From contig JAQBPF010000032.1 in assembly GCA_028287665.1 (NCBI GenBank), forward strand, positions 1 to 11,935: a stretch of 11,935 bases of DNA, written 5' to 3'. The notes below the pieces were generated by a model. That model did not search any database. It was not told where the DNA came from and saw only the letters and a program-made list of their open reading frames with translations. A program made the translations under genes and the position numbers. Below are positions 1 to 7,388 of this stretch, in pieces. The number at the start of each line of letters is the position of its first letter. The stretch's first letter is position 1. This stretch comes from Deinococcus sp. (GTDB taxonomy: Bacteria; Deinococcota; Deinococci; Deinococcales; Deinococcaceae).

Positions 1-751
1 CAGGTTTGCTGGTGTCTGCCACCACTGGTGCGGAGGTGACGGTCAGGGTGGAAACATCGGAGACCAGTCCAGCGGCGTCATAGGCCGTGACAGTGATGGT
101 GTTGCTGCCCACGGCCAAACCGCCCACAGTAAAGCTCAGCGGCACACTCGCGCCCGCCTGAATCGCCACATCTGTCGAAGCCCCGCCGTTCAGGCTGTAC
201 GCCACCCGCGTCACGGCCACGTTATCGCTGGCCGTTCCTGTCACCGTCACCTGATTAGAAGTGGTCGTCGTCAGGGCCTGAAGGCTCAGCACGGGCCGGG
301 TCGTGTCAGGGGAAGAGACAGGAGGCGTCACGATGCATTTGAGCGTGGCTGTGGTGGTTTTGGTCAGCGACACGTCGCCCGAGGCAACGGCCAACGCAAT
401 TACGGCCGTGTACTGAGACGTGACGGCGACGTTTGGACAGGTTGCAGTGAACGTCACCACCTGATTTGCGGAAGGAGCGATCTTGCCGCTCTGGCCCGCC
501 GTCAGAGTCAACCAACTGGGCGTTCCGTTCGGAAAGGCGACGCTGCTGGAATAGCTGATCTCTGAGGCGCTGGTATTGGTCAGGGTAAACGTTTTGCTGA
601 CCTGCCCACCCGCAGGGAGTTCGATGGTCGTCTGAGTGGCCAGCAGACTGACCTGCTCGGGGGTCAGAGGCGCAACAGGATCGGTGCTGGAACCGCAGGC
701 CGTAAAAAGGGCGACGGAGATGGGAAGCGTAAGCCACATGAAACGATTCAT
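1..751 (-). CDS. Secreted lipoprotein with Ig-like domains (N-terminal part; C-terminus beyond window)
   Basis: The frame is open from an ATG at 751-749 to the window edge, giving 250 residues with no stop. A good Shine-Dalgarno (AAGGAG) lies about 6 nt upstream. Residues 1-18 form a signal peptide ending in a lipobox (L15-F-T-A-C19), so the protein should be lipidated on Cys19 and anchored on the outside of a membrane. Residues about 30-140 are a Ser/Thr/Val-rich beta domain with a 'FTLTNTSAS' strand, resembling BACON-like domains. A second Ig-like domain starts at D149 (DTTRP) and contains 'SDNVAV' and 'YDAAG', which are typical of bacterial Ig-like repeats. A new copy (DTSKP) begins at residue 246, so the repeat period is about 97 residues. 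The downstream part, possibly an enzymatic or adhesive domain, is not visible. Lipoprotein status is well supported; the function is unknown. Confidence 0.85.
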   Translation of the reverse strand, partial: MNRFMWLTLPISVALFTACGSSTDPVAPLTPEQVSLLATQTTIELPAGGQVSKTFTLTNTSASEISYSSSVAFPNGTPSWLTLTAGQSGKIAPSANQVVTFTATCPNVAVTSQYTAVIALAVASGDVSLTKTTTATLKCIVTPPVSSPDTTRPVLSLQALTTTTSNQVTVTGTASDNVAVTRVAYSLNGGASTDVAIQAGASVPLSFTVGGLAVGSNTITVTAYDAAGLVSDVSTLTVTSAPVVADTSKP

Positions 752-1282
752 AGTTCTCCTTGTTGGGTGGGTCTCACCATTGGCTCCACCTGCCCTCAGG
801 TGACCGCATAGTTGGGCAGGGTTCAGCGCCTCCCAGATCAAACTCAGACGTGACCGTAGATATTTCCTCATCATGTAAGATATTCCTCACAAGTTCCTTA
901 CATTCTTTTCATAGATCACCGTCTGACAACGGGTCAGCCCTATGAATCCCAGAGATTTAAAACCACCTGGATTTTTCGAAACTATTTATTGAGATTTATT
1001 CACACTTTAGACCGAAATAGTATAAAAAATTACATCCAATTTGAGAGTTTTGCACGATTGACAGCCCCTAGTTCCTGGTCTGCTCGGATGGCCTGACCAA
1101 ATAGGGCATGGACTGGGAACCAGAGGGATCAACGCAAAAAGGCCTAGCCACACAGCAGAACCGTTGAGCATTCCGGCTGCAAGAGTGGGCACAGGCTGGA
1201 AGTGACTGTCAGGCTGGCTACACTAAGATTTAAATTAAGAAATGGATAATTTATTCGCAGGGAGCCCCGGCGCAAATTGGAC
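752..1282. other. AT-rich intergenic stretch, no convincing gene
   Basis: This 531-base stretch separates the lipoprotein start from the 3' end of the MFS transporter gene. Roughly 850-1060 and 1215-1260 are clearly richer in A and T than the rest of the window. The short open frames in it have no Shine-Dalgarno sequence and encode nothing recognisable. The left part must hold the promoter of the lipoprotein gene. A TATACT hexamer on the minus strand (1024-1019) could be a -10 element, but the -35 match is poor. I see no rho-independent terminator after the MFS gene and no RNA gene I can name. A decayed mobile element or a small RNA is possible but not shown. Confidence 0.5.
858..889. repeat. 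Imperfect direct repeat with 20-bp period upstream of the lipoprotein gene
   Basis: AGATATTTCCTCA (858-870) and AGATATTCCTCA (878-889) are near-identical copies whose starts lie 20 bp apart, about two helical turns. They are 107-139 bp upstream of the lipoprotein ATG. Tandem sites on one face of the helix are typical of response-regulator binding, so this could be an operator. That is inference from spacing and position only. Confidence 0.4.
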
Positions 1283-2497
1283 CTATTTGACCTGCTGGAC
1301 TGCGTGCTTATCCACTTCCAGTGTTCGCCCTGGCCACAGGTAATACGCTTCCGTCAGCACGAACACCGCCGCACCCAGGCCGAAGACTCCCGCCGGACCA
1401 GCCAGTTGCCACGCTGCACCGCCCAACAGTGGGCCGATAGCATTGCCCAGACTTTCGGTGGCCATCACCGTGCCCCAGGCGGCAGCGCGGTGACCTGTGG
1501 GCAGAGTGCGGGCCACCAGGCCGTTCCATCCCGCAATAAATGCGCCGTAGCCCACGCCCAGAATCAGAGCAACCAGCGGTACACGGTCACGTAGCCCCGG
1601 CAGTGCGGCCAGCAAAAAGGCCAGGGCCAGCAGCAGCAATCCGGGGGCCAGGGCCCGGCGCGGATGGGTGCGGTCGGCGAGGCGGCCCGCCAGCCACAAA
1701 CTGAGCCCCAGCAGGACGCCAAACAGCACTCCCGGCAGGATCAGCGCCGACAGGGGCAAGTTGAGCCGCGCCAGCAGAGGATAAATCAGCGTAATCACCA
1801 ATCCAGGTGCCAGAGTCTGAGCAAAGGCGGCAGGCAACAGCACCCCCACCCGCGACCAACCCGCCCACAGATTCCGCACCTGCCCCGAGAGTTCCTGCCG
1901 GGGCAGATGCAGCGGCCAGAGCGTCAGGGCCAACACCAGAGCGGCAGTCTGAATACCCAGCAGCAGTGTCCAGGCAGTATCGGGGCGGGTTTGCATCAGG
2001 GGGCCGACCAGCAAGATGCCCGCCAGAATGGCCGGGGTGGCCACCAGATTGCTGACCGACAAAGCCCGCGCTGTACGCTCTGGCCGTGCAAAAGCCTGCG
2101 AGGCGCTCATGACCCCCGGCCACAGCGCCGCGTAGGCCACCCCCCACAGGGCCCCCCCCAGCACCAACCACACCGGCGAGGGGGCAAAACGTGTGCCCGC
2201 AATGACAGCCAGCCCCAGCGCCGCACCCAGCGTCAGCAGGCGGCCCAGCCCCCACCGTTCGGTGACCAGGCCCAGCGGACCTTTGGCCAGAGCATCAGCC
2301 AGATAATGCATGCCCACCATCAGGCCAATCAGGGCCGTCGAAAACCCCAGGCGCGGCCCCTCGACCGGCAAGACCGACACCACAAAACCGGTGCGAACCA
2401 GTTCGCAGGCCAGGAGCAGCGCCAGCAGTCTCAGCACAGTCAGGGGGCGCGTCCAGAGCATCAGGGGCGATTGTAGCCGTTGACCTGGGTCAGGCAC
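1283..2497 (-). CDS. Major facilitator superfamily transporter, substrate unknown
   Basis: This 404-residue protein of the inner membrane has about twelve hydrophobic segments. The first loop contains a motif A-like stretch (GPLGLVTERWGLGRLL, about residues 73-88), and the equivalent loop of the second half has 'GRLADRTHPRRAL'. Both size and architecture fit a proton-driven MFS permease; drug or metabolite efflux is common in this class, but no substrate can be read from the sequence. The start chosen is GTG at 2497-2495, with a weak AGG upstream. An in-frame ATG twelve codons later has no better ribosome site. A TACTAT hexamer lies about 20 bp upstream of the GTG and would give a short leader. 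The gene is divergent from the small gene at 2649 and has no obvious terminator. Confidence 0.85.
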   Translation of the reverse strand: MPDPGQRLQSPLMLWTRPLTVLRLLALLLACELVRTGFVVSVLPVEGPRLGFSTALIGLMVGMHYLADALAKGPLGLVTERWGLGRLLTLGAALGLAVIAGTRFAPSPVWLVLGGALWGVAYAALWPGVMSASQAFARPERTARALSVSNLVATPAILAGILLVGPLMQTRPDTAWTLLLGIQTAALVLALTLWPLHLPRQELSGQVRNLWAGWSRVGVLLPAAFAQTLAPGLVITLIYPLLARLNLPLSALILPGVLFGVLLGLSLWLAGRLADRTHPRRALAPGLLLLALAFLLAALPGLRDRVPLVALILGVGYGAFIAGWNGLVARTLPTGHRAAAWGTVMATESLGNAIGPLLGGAAWQLAGPAGVFGLGAAVFVLTEAYYLWPGRTLEVDKHAVQQVK

Positions 2498-2648
2498 TGC
2501 CTAACACCCGTAAGGGAATAGTAATGACCGGCCCATTAGTCTGGGTTTCAGCAGGATATCTGGGCCCTGAGCCGCTCTCTTGTCAGCCCAACTGCTGTCT
2601 TTTGCAGCTCCAGATGTTCCTGTTCTGCGCCAAGGAGTTGCCCCTTAT

Positions 2649-3026
2649 ATGAGCCTGTTCGATCCCATTGATTCCGATTTTCAATCGTTCCTGTTGATGG
2701 AATCGGTGGTGTTTCCACAGGTGTTGGCGCTGCCCACGCATGATTACGCGCCGGAGGGCGACCTGTATACCTTCCGCTTTCCCAACGGGTACGGGGCGCT
2801 GGTGGTGCGGCGGAGCGGCTATACGCTGGCCCACGCCTTCGAGCTGTGCGTCATGGACTACACGTTACAGCCGCCCCAACCGACCTTCCAGACGGAAGTG
2901 GCCAGCCAGGTTCTGTCGGGCCTGTCGCATGAGGCGGTGGCGCAGTTGCTGGCACGGGCCGAACACTTGCCCCGCCATGCCGCCCTGATCGACGCGCAAG
3001 CATCGCTGCTCAACGAAGTGTTTTAG
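2649..3026 (+). CDS. Small conserved protein of unknown function (125 aa)
   Basis: The frame could open at TTG 2580, but ATG 2649 is preferred because AAGGAG lies at 2632-2637, 11 nt before it; the same long spacing is seen before hen1. The protein has 125 residues, with no signal peptide or membrane segment. Its core reads 'YTFRFPNGYGALVVRR', followed by a mixed 'AHAFELCVMDYT' segment and then 'VLSGLSHEAVAQLLARAEHL'. From memory this layout (F-x-F-x-NGYGA-x-VVR, then a predicted ELAV-like strand, then an L-(S/T)-xEEV-xxLL helix) matches small uncharacterised proteins found in actinobacteria, phages and Deinococcus. No catalytic motif is evident. It lies just upstream of hen1 on the same strand, but a 145-bp gap with a hairpin separates them, so it need not share a transcript. 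Confidence 0.75.
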   Translation: MSLFDPIDSDFQSFLLMESVVFPQVLALPTHDYAPEGDLYTFRFPNGYGALVVRRSGYTLAHAFELCVMDYTLQPPQPTFQTEVASQVLSGLSHEAVAQLLARAEHLPRHAALIDAQASLLNEVF

Positions 3027-3066
3027 AGCGTCTCAGACCGCTCCATAGAGCTTGACCACCCGTCAA

Positions 3067-3086
3067 GCCTGAAGACGCGTTCAGGC
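3067..3086. terminator. Hairpin between the small gene and hen1
   Basis: GCCTGAA (3067-3073) and TTCAGGC (3080-3086) form a perfect 7-bp stem with a 6-nt loop, 40 bp after the stop codon at 3026. No T-run follows, so it is a weak rho-independent terminator at best. It could instead act as a transcript-end stabiliser or a partial attenuator ahead of hen1. Confidence 0.4.
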
Positions 3087-3171
3087 CTGTGGCTCAGCCC
3101 TCTCCGCCCTTTGGCAGAGGCGCGGGCTGCGGCAGACTGCTAGGCTGGCCCCAAAGGAGTGCCAACCCGCC

Positions 3172-4587
3172 GTGCTGCTCACACTGACCCTGTCTCAACC
3201 TGATCCCCTGCACTCTGCTGCCGACCTGGGCTTTTTGCTGCACAAGCACCCCGAACGCGTGCAGACGCAGACGCTGTCGTTTGGGGCCGCGTCGGTGTTC
3301 TATCCGCAGGTGTCGGCGCAGCGCACAACGGCGGCCCTGTTGCTGGAAGTAGACCCGGTGGGCCTGTCGCGCACCGCCCGTCCGGGGGAAGGGGCGCCGC
3401 TGGAACCCTATGTGAACGACCGCCCCTACGCCTCGGGCAGCTTTCTGGCCGTCGCCCTGCGGGACGTGTTTGGCACGGCCTTTACCGGACGCAGCAGGGA
3501 GCGGCAGGCGCTGGCCGATACGCCGCTGACCTTCACGGTTCATCTGCCCTGTGTCACAGCCCGTGGGCCGGAAGGCTTGCCGGAACGCCTGTTTGAACCG
3601 CTGGGCTACGTGGTGCAGGCCACGCCCATCGCGCTTGATCCGCTGTATCCCGAATGGGGCGAGCGCCCCTACGTGGACCTGCGGTTGTCGGGGCAGGTGC
3701 GGCTGCGCGATCTGCTGGCCCACCTGTATGTGCTGTTGCCCGTGCTGGACGGCAAACGGCACTATTACCTCAATGAAGCGGAGGTCGGTAAGTTGGCGCG
3801 GCACGGCGCGGGCTGGCTGGACGGCCATCCGGAACGCGACCTGATTGCCCGCCGGTATCTGCGCTTTGCAGCGCTGGTGCGCCAGGCCGAAGAAGGATTC
3901 TCGGTGACTGAAACCGTTGAAGCTGTGGCAGAACAGGCGGCTGAGAATGAAGCGCAGGCCCCCACAACCAGCGCCTTCCCGCGCCCCCGGCTGCACGATG
4001 AACGCCTGCGTTGGGTGGCCGATCAGGTGCATACCTCTGGGGCGGCGCAGGTGCTGGACCTGGGCTGCGGCGAGGGCAAACTCCTGCGCCTGCTGCTGGA
4101 CATGCCGCAGATCCGGCGACTGGTCGGCATGGACGTCAGTGCCCGCGCCCTGGAGATTGCCGCCCGCCGCCTGAATCTGCGCGAACGCCCGGAAGTGGCC
4201 GCCCGTGTGCAGTTGCTCCACGGCAGTCTGTCTTATCCCGATTCGCGCCTGAAGGGGTTTGAGGCGGCGACCCTGGTGGAAGTCATCGAGCATCTGGAGC
4301 CGCATCAGATCGGCCCCCTGACCCGGCATGTCTTTGGTGAGGCCCGGCCCGGCACCGTTATCGTGACCACGCCCAACCGGGAATACAACGCCGTGTTTGA
4401 GGACGGAGCCGAGGAGATGCGCCACGCCGACCACCGGTTTGAATGGACGCGCCCCGAATTTGCAGCCTGGGCCGGGACCACCGCACAGACCCACGGCTAC
4501 GCGCTGACCCTGCATGACCTGGGCGATACGCACCCAGACTACGGGCCTATTACGCAGGCAGCCGTGTTTGTGCGCCAGAACAGGTAA
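3172..4587 (+). CDS. hen1: 3'-terminal RNA ribose 2'-O-methyltransferase Hen1
   Basis: Bacterial Hen1 methylates the 2'-OH of the 3'-terminal nucleotide at an RNA break before ligation, protecting the repaired site from renewed cleavage by ribotoxins. The N-terminal Hen1-L domain (residues 1 to about 245) has the family signatures 'LGFLLHKHPERVQ' (19-31), 'YVNDRPYASGSFLAVAL' (80-96) and 'VFGTA' (99-103). The C-terminal domain is a class I methyltransferase. Its SAM motif is VLDLGCGEG (294-302) with acidic D321. The metal site is E370-x-x-E373-H374 plus H418 and H421 in 'HADHRFEWTRPEF'. All key residues of the manganese-dependent mechanism are present. Length (471 aa) is normal. The GTG start fits the 'MLLT' family beginning, with AAAGGAG 12 nt upstream. 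The usual partner gene pnkp is not adjacent, which is notable. A PstS-like gene starts 5 nt after the stop. Confidence 0.93.
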   Translation: MLLTLTLSQPDPLHSAADLGFLLHKHPERVQTQTLSFGAASVFYPQVSAQRTTAALLLEVDPVGLSRTARPGEGAPLEPYVNDRPYASGSFLAVALRDVFGTAFTGRSRERQALADTPLTFTVHLPCVTARGPEGLPERLFEPLGYVVQATPIALDPLYPEWGERPYVDLRLSGQVRLRDLLAHLYVLLPVLDGKRHYYLNEAEVGKLARHGAGWLDGHPERDLIARRYLRFAALVRQAEEGFSVTETVEAVAEQAAENEAQAPTTSAFPRPRLHDERLRWVADQVHTSGAAQVLDLGCGEGKLLRLLLDMPQIRRLVGMDVSARALEIAARRLNLRERPEVAARVQLLHGSLSYPDSRLKGFEAATLVEVIEHLEPHQIGPLTRHVFGEARPGTVIVTTPNREYNAVFEDGAEEMRHADHRFEWTRPEFAAWAGTTAQTHGYALTLHDLGDTHPDYGPITQAAVFVRQNR

Positions 4588-4592
4588 AACAG

Positions 4593-5618
4593 GTGAGACC
4601 GCTGCACCTCTTGGCCTCGCTGGGGCTGACCACCTTCGGTCTGGCGGGGGCACACCCCCCCTCTCCGGCTGCACTGGCTTTGCCTGCGGTTGTCTTGGCG
4701 GGCAGCACCCCCCCCTGGGTTGCAGGCACGACGCTGAATGCCCTGCCGCCCGACGCCGCCTTCCGCGAGCTGTACGCCGGGCGGGTAGACGGCGTGCTGG
4801 GCACCTTGCCGGGTCCGCCGCCGCCCAGAGGAATCGGGGCACTTGTCAGCGTACCAGTGGGCGTGTTTTCAGTTTCGGTGGTGTACAGCCTGCCCGGAGT
4901 GGCGCTGCGGCTGGATGTGCCGACCCTCTGCCTGATGCTGTCGGGGCGGGTGCGGACCTGGAATCATGCGCGGCTGCGGGCGCTGAATCCGGGGGCCACA
5001 CTGCCCGACCTGCCCGTGCTGGTCAGTGCGCGGGTGGCCCGAAACGGCGTGAGTCTGGCCGCCGCCGGAGCCTGTGTCAAGGCGGGCGTGTGGCCCACCA
5101 CTTGGCTGAAATCCAACTGGGTGGCGGGTGCAAGCTTCACACGGGCGGCCTTGGGATCGCAGCGGGCCGACCTGAACATTCCCGGTGTGCTGATGTTGCT
5201 GGGGCCACGCGACCTTCCAGCAGGCGCACAGGTGGCCCAGCTTCGTGGGCCGGGCGGCACCTTCGTGGGGCCGGACGCCGCAAGCTCGGGCACTCCGCCG
5301 CTGTATCCGGGGGCCACCTCTCCCCTGCCCGCTGCCCCCTTTCGGCCTTTGCCCCCCCTAAGTGAGGTCGGGGCCTACCCCCTGCGCGGCGTGGTGTGGC
5401 TGAGTGTGCTGCGCGAACAGGCCTACCGGGGCCGCCGCCCAGAGCAGGCCCTGGCCCTGATTCGTCTGACTGAACAGCTTCAGGCAGGAGCCTCGGCCAC
5501 TGGACCGGGCGGCGGATTTGTGGGCCTGCCGCTGAATGTCCGGCCTGCCCTGCGCCTGACTTACAGGGGCGCTGAAGTGGTGGGGTTGCCTGCTGCGGCC
5601 TCTTCCTCTAACCCGTAG
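4593..5618 (+). CDS. Secreted PstS-like substrate-binding protein with degenerate ligand motifs
   Basis: A hydrophobic N-terminus (residues 1-20, ending 'GLAGA') looks like a signal peptide without a lipobox cysteine, so the mature 320-residue protein should be periplasmic. Its order of motifs follows phosphate-binding PstS proteins: 'AGRVDGVLGTLP' (62-73) for the early '(A/G)xVDFGxSDxP' motif; 'VPVGVFSVSVVYSLPG' (87-102); 'LSGRVRTWNHARLRALNPG' (116-134), a close match to the PstS stretch with K-x-T-x-W-N; and C-terminal 'YPLRGVVWLSV' (262-272) and 'GFVGLPLNV' (308-316). The phosphate-clasping 'GSGTT' is replaced by 'RNGVS' (150-154), so phosphate binding is doubtful. Start GTG 4593 lies 5 nt after the hen1 stop, implying co-transcription and probably coupled translation. 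C7 and C8 runs (4655-4661, 4708-4715) lie near the 5' end. The last 58 bp overlap the convergent cysteine-cluster gene. Confidence 0.7.
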   Translation: MRPLHLLASLGLTTFGLAGAHPPSPAALALPAVVLAGSTPPWVAGTTLNALPPDAAFRELYAGRVDGVLGTLPGPPPPRGIGALVSVPVGVFSVSVVYSLPGVALRLDVPTLCLMLSGRVRTWNHARLRALNPGATLPDLPVLVSARVARNGVSLAAAGACVKAGVWPTTWLKSNWVAGASFTRAALGSQRADLNIPGVLMLLGPRDLPAGAQVAQLRGPGGTFVGPDAASSGTPPLYPGATSPLPAAPFRPLPPLSEVGAYPLRGVVWLSVLREQAYRGRRPEQALALIRLTEQLQAGASATGPGGGFVGLPLNVRPALRLTYRGAEVVGLPAAASSSNP

Positions 5619-5902
5619 ATTTCCAGAAAGCGCCGGGTGCGGGCCGCCAACGTGGGCAACGGCGCGACCTCGCCGCAGACCCAATCGGGCGCGTAGCTGC
5701 GGCACACCGTGGGCCGCGTGGCGTAAATGGCGCACAGGCAGCCTCGCCCCACGCTCTCGGCCCCCAGATTCACGCATGGCACACCCAACGGCTTACCCAG
5801 GGCGTGAATATCCGGCGCGGCACAGCAGGCCCCGCACGCCGTACACTCCCGCACCACGGCGGAGCGGGCGGGGTAGGTGGGGGGCGCGGCGAAGGCATCC
5901 AT
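5561..5902 (-). CDS. YkgJ-type cysteine-cluster protein (putative zinc/iron chelating)
   Basis: This 113-residue protein has nine cysteines in the arrangement of the YkgJ / CxxCxxCC family: C20-x2-C23-G-x-C26-C27, then C43, C55, C57, C67 and C76, with the typical 'IYATRPTVCRSY' (59-70). Members are thought to bind zinc or an iron-sulfur cluster through these cysteines; the biological role is generally unknown. The ATG at 5902-5900 has GAGG about 7 nt upstream, so the start is firm. Predicted cytosolic, with no signal or membrane segment. The C-terminus overlaps the end of the opposing PstS-like gene by 58 bp. It lies 106 bp downstream of hisC on the same strand, behind a palindromic element, so read-through from hisC is possible. 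Confidence 0.87.
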   Translation of the reverse strand: MDAFAAPPTYPARSAVVRECTACGACCAAPDIHALGKPLGVPCVNLGAESVGRGCLCAIYATRPTVCRSYAPDWVCGEVAPLPTLAARTRRFLEIYGLEEEAAAGNPTTSAPL

Positions 5903-5924
5903 TGCAACCCTCAGTGGTGAAGAG

Positions 5925-6008
5925 GGAGTGGTCAGGGGAAAAAGACGAACAACTCAGCCCAGGCTTCAGCCTTACCGCTTTTTGTCTTTCCCACCGATCA
6001 CCCACTCC
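5925..6008. repeat. Imperfect inverted repeat filling the hisC-ykgJ gap
   Basis: GGAGTGG (5925-5931) pairs with CCACTCC (6002-6008), and GGG-(AA)-AAAGAC (5936-5946) pairs with GTCTTTCCC (5984-5992). This gives a 7-bp outer and a 9-bp inner stem separated by an internal loop, folding about 84 nt. The centre holds a small AGGCT-TC-AGCCT palindrome (5961-5972). The right arm begins directly after the hisC stop codon. It could be a transcript-end structure for hisC, an RNA processing site, or a copy of a small palindromic repeat or MITE-like element. Without other copies in view these cannot be told apart. Confidence 0.5.
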
Positions 6009-7109
<1,101 letters not shown>

Positions 7110-7230
7110 ACACGGGTTTTACCACCGTTGCGCCCCGCCCTGCCGTGACGTGTCCACCCAAGGGGATCGCCGCTCAGATTTACCGTTGACCTCGACTCCG
7201 GGCAACCTCTGTTCTTCTGCGGCGATCTCA

Positions 7231-7275
7231 CTTCTCTGGTTCCGGCTTCTCTGGTTCCGACTTCTCTGGTGCTCG
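7231..7275. repeat. Three tandem 15-bp repeats upstream of tetR
   Basis: CTTCTCTGGTTCCGG, CTTCTCTGGTTCCGA and CTTCTCTGGTGCTCG follow one another without gaps. The first two differ at one base; the third shares its first ten bases. They lie in the 279-bp gap between the divergent hisC and tetR genes, 114-158 bp before the tetR ATG. The array could be a multi-site regulator target or simply a slippage-prone tandem repeat. Confidence 0.6.
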
Positions 7276-7331
7276 CCTGGCCCGGTCTGCCTCAAGGGCG
7301 GTGGCGACCCAGCCATACCAAACGCCCGTTA

Positions 7332-7359
7332 GGTCACGCGGCGGCGTGCTACCCTGACC
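7332..7359. promoter_or_regulatory. Nested inverted repeats before tetR, candidate operator
   Basis: GGTCA (7332-7336) and TGACC (7355-7359) form an inverted repeat. Within it, CACGC (7335-7339) and GCGTG (7344-7348) form another with a 4-bp centre. The pair lies 30-57 bp upstream of the tetR ATG, where TetR-family proteins usually bind to control themselves and a divergent gene. The idea rests on symmetry and position only; short GC-rich inverted repeats are common by chance in such DNA. Confidence 0.25.
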
Positions 7360-7388
7360 CAAACGCGCCCCCTGCGTTCCTCCCTGCC

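Noticed and set aside
306..737. A 143-residue minus-strand open frame inside the lipoprotein gene
   Set aside because: It is out of frame with the ATG at 751, which has a Shine-Dalgarno, signal peptide, lipobox and Ig-like repeats; the product is Arg/His-rich and resembles nothing.
1058..1063. TTGACA as a plus-strand -35 element
   Set aside because: No -10-like hexamer at 16-18 bp and no plus-strand gene downstream.
760..1192. Two 61-residue open frames in the AT-rich gap
   Set aside because: No ribosome sites, no recognisable motifs, and lengths expected by chance.
2530..2566. GGCCCA / TGGGCC inverted repeat in the divergent MFS-small gene gap
   Set aside because: Only 6 bp per arm with a 25-bp spacer in GC-rich DNA; too likely by chance to call an operator.
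2580..2648. Upstream TTG start for the small gene, adding 23 residues
   Set aside because: It has no Shine-Dalgarno sequence, whereas ATG 2649 has AAGGAG upstream.
3094..4842. A 582-residue minus-strand open frame opposite hen1
   Set aside because: It is an antisense shadow in GC-rich coding DNA; the plus strand encodes a clear Hen1 and PstS-like protein, while this product is low-complexity and Arg/Gln-rich.
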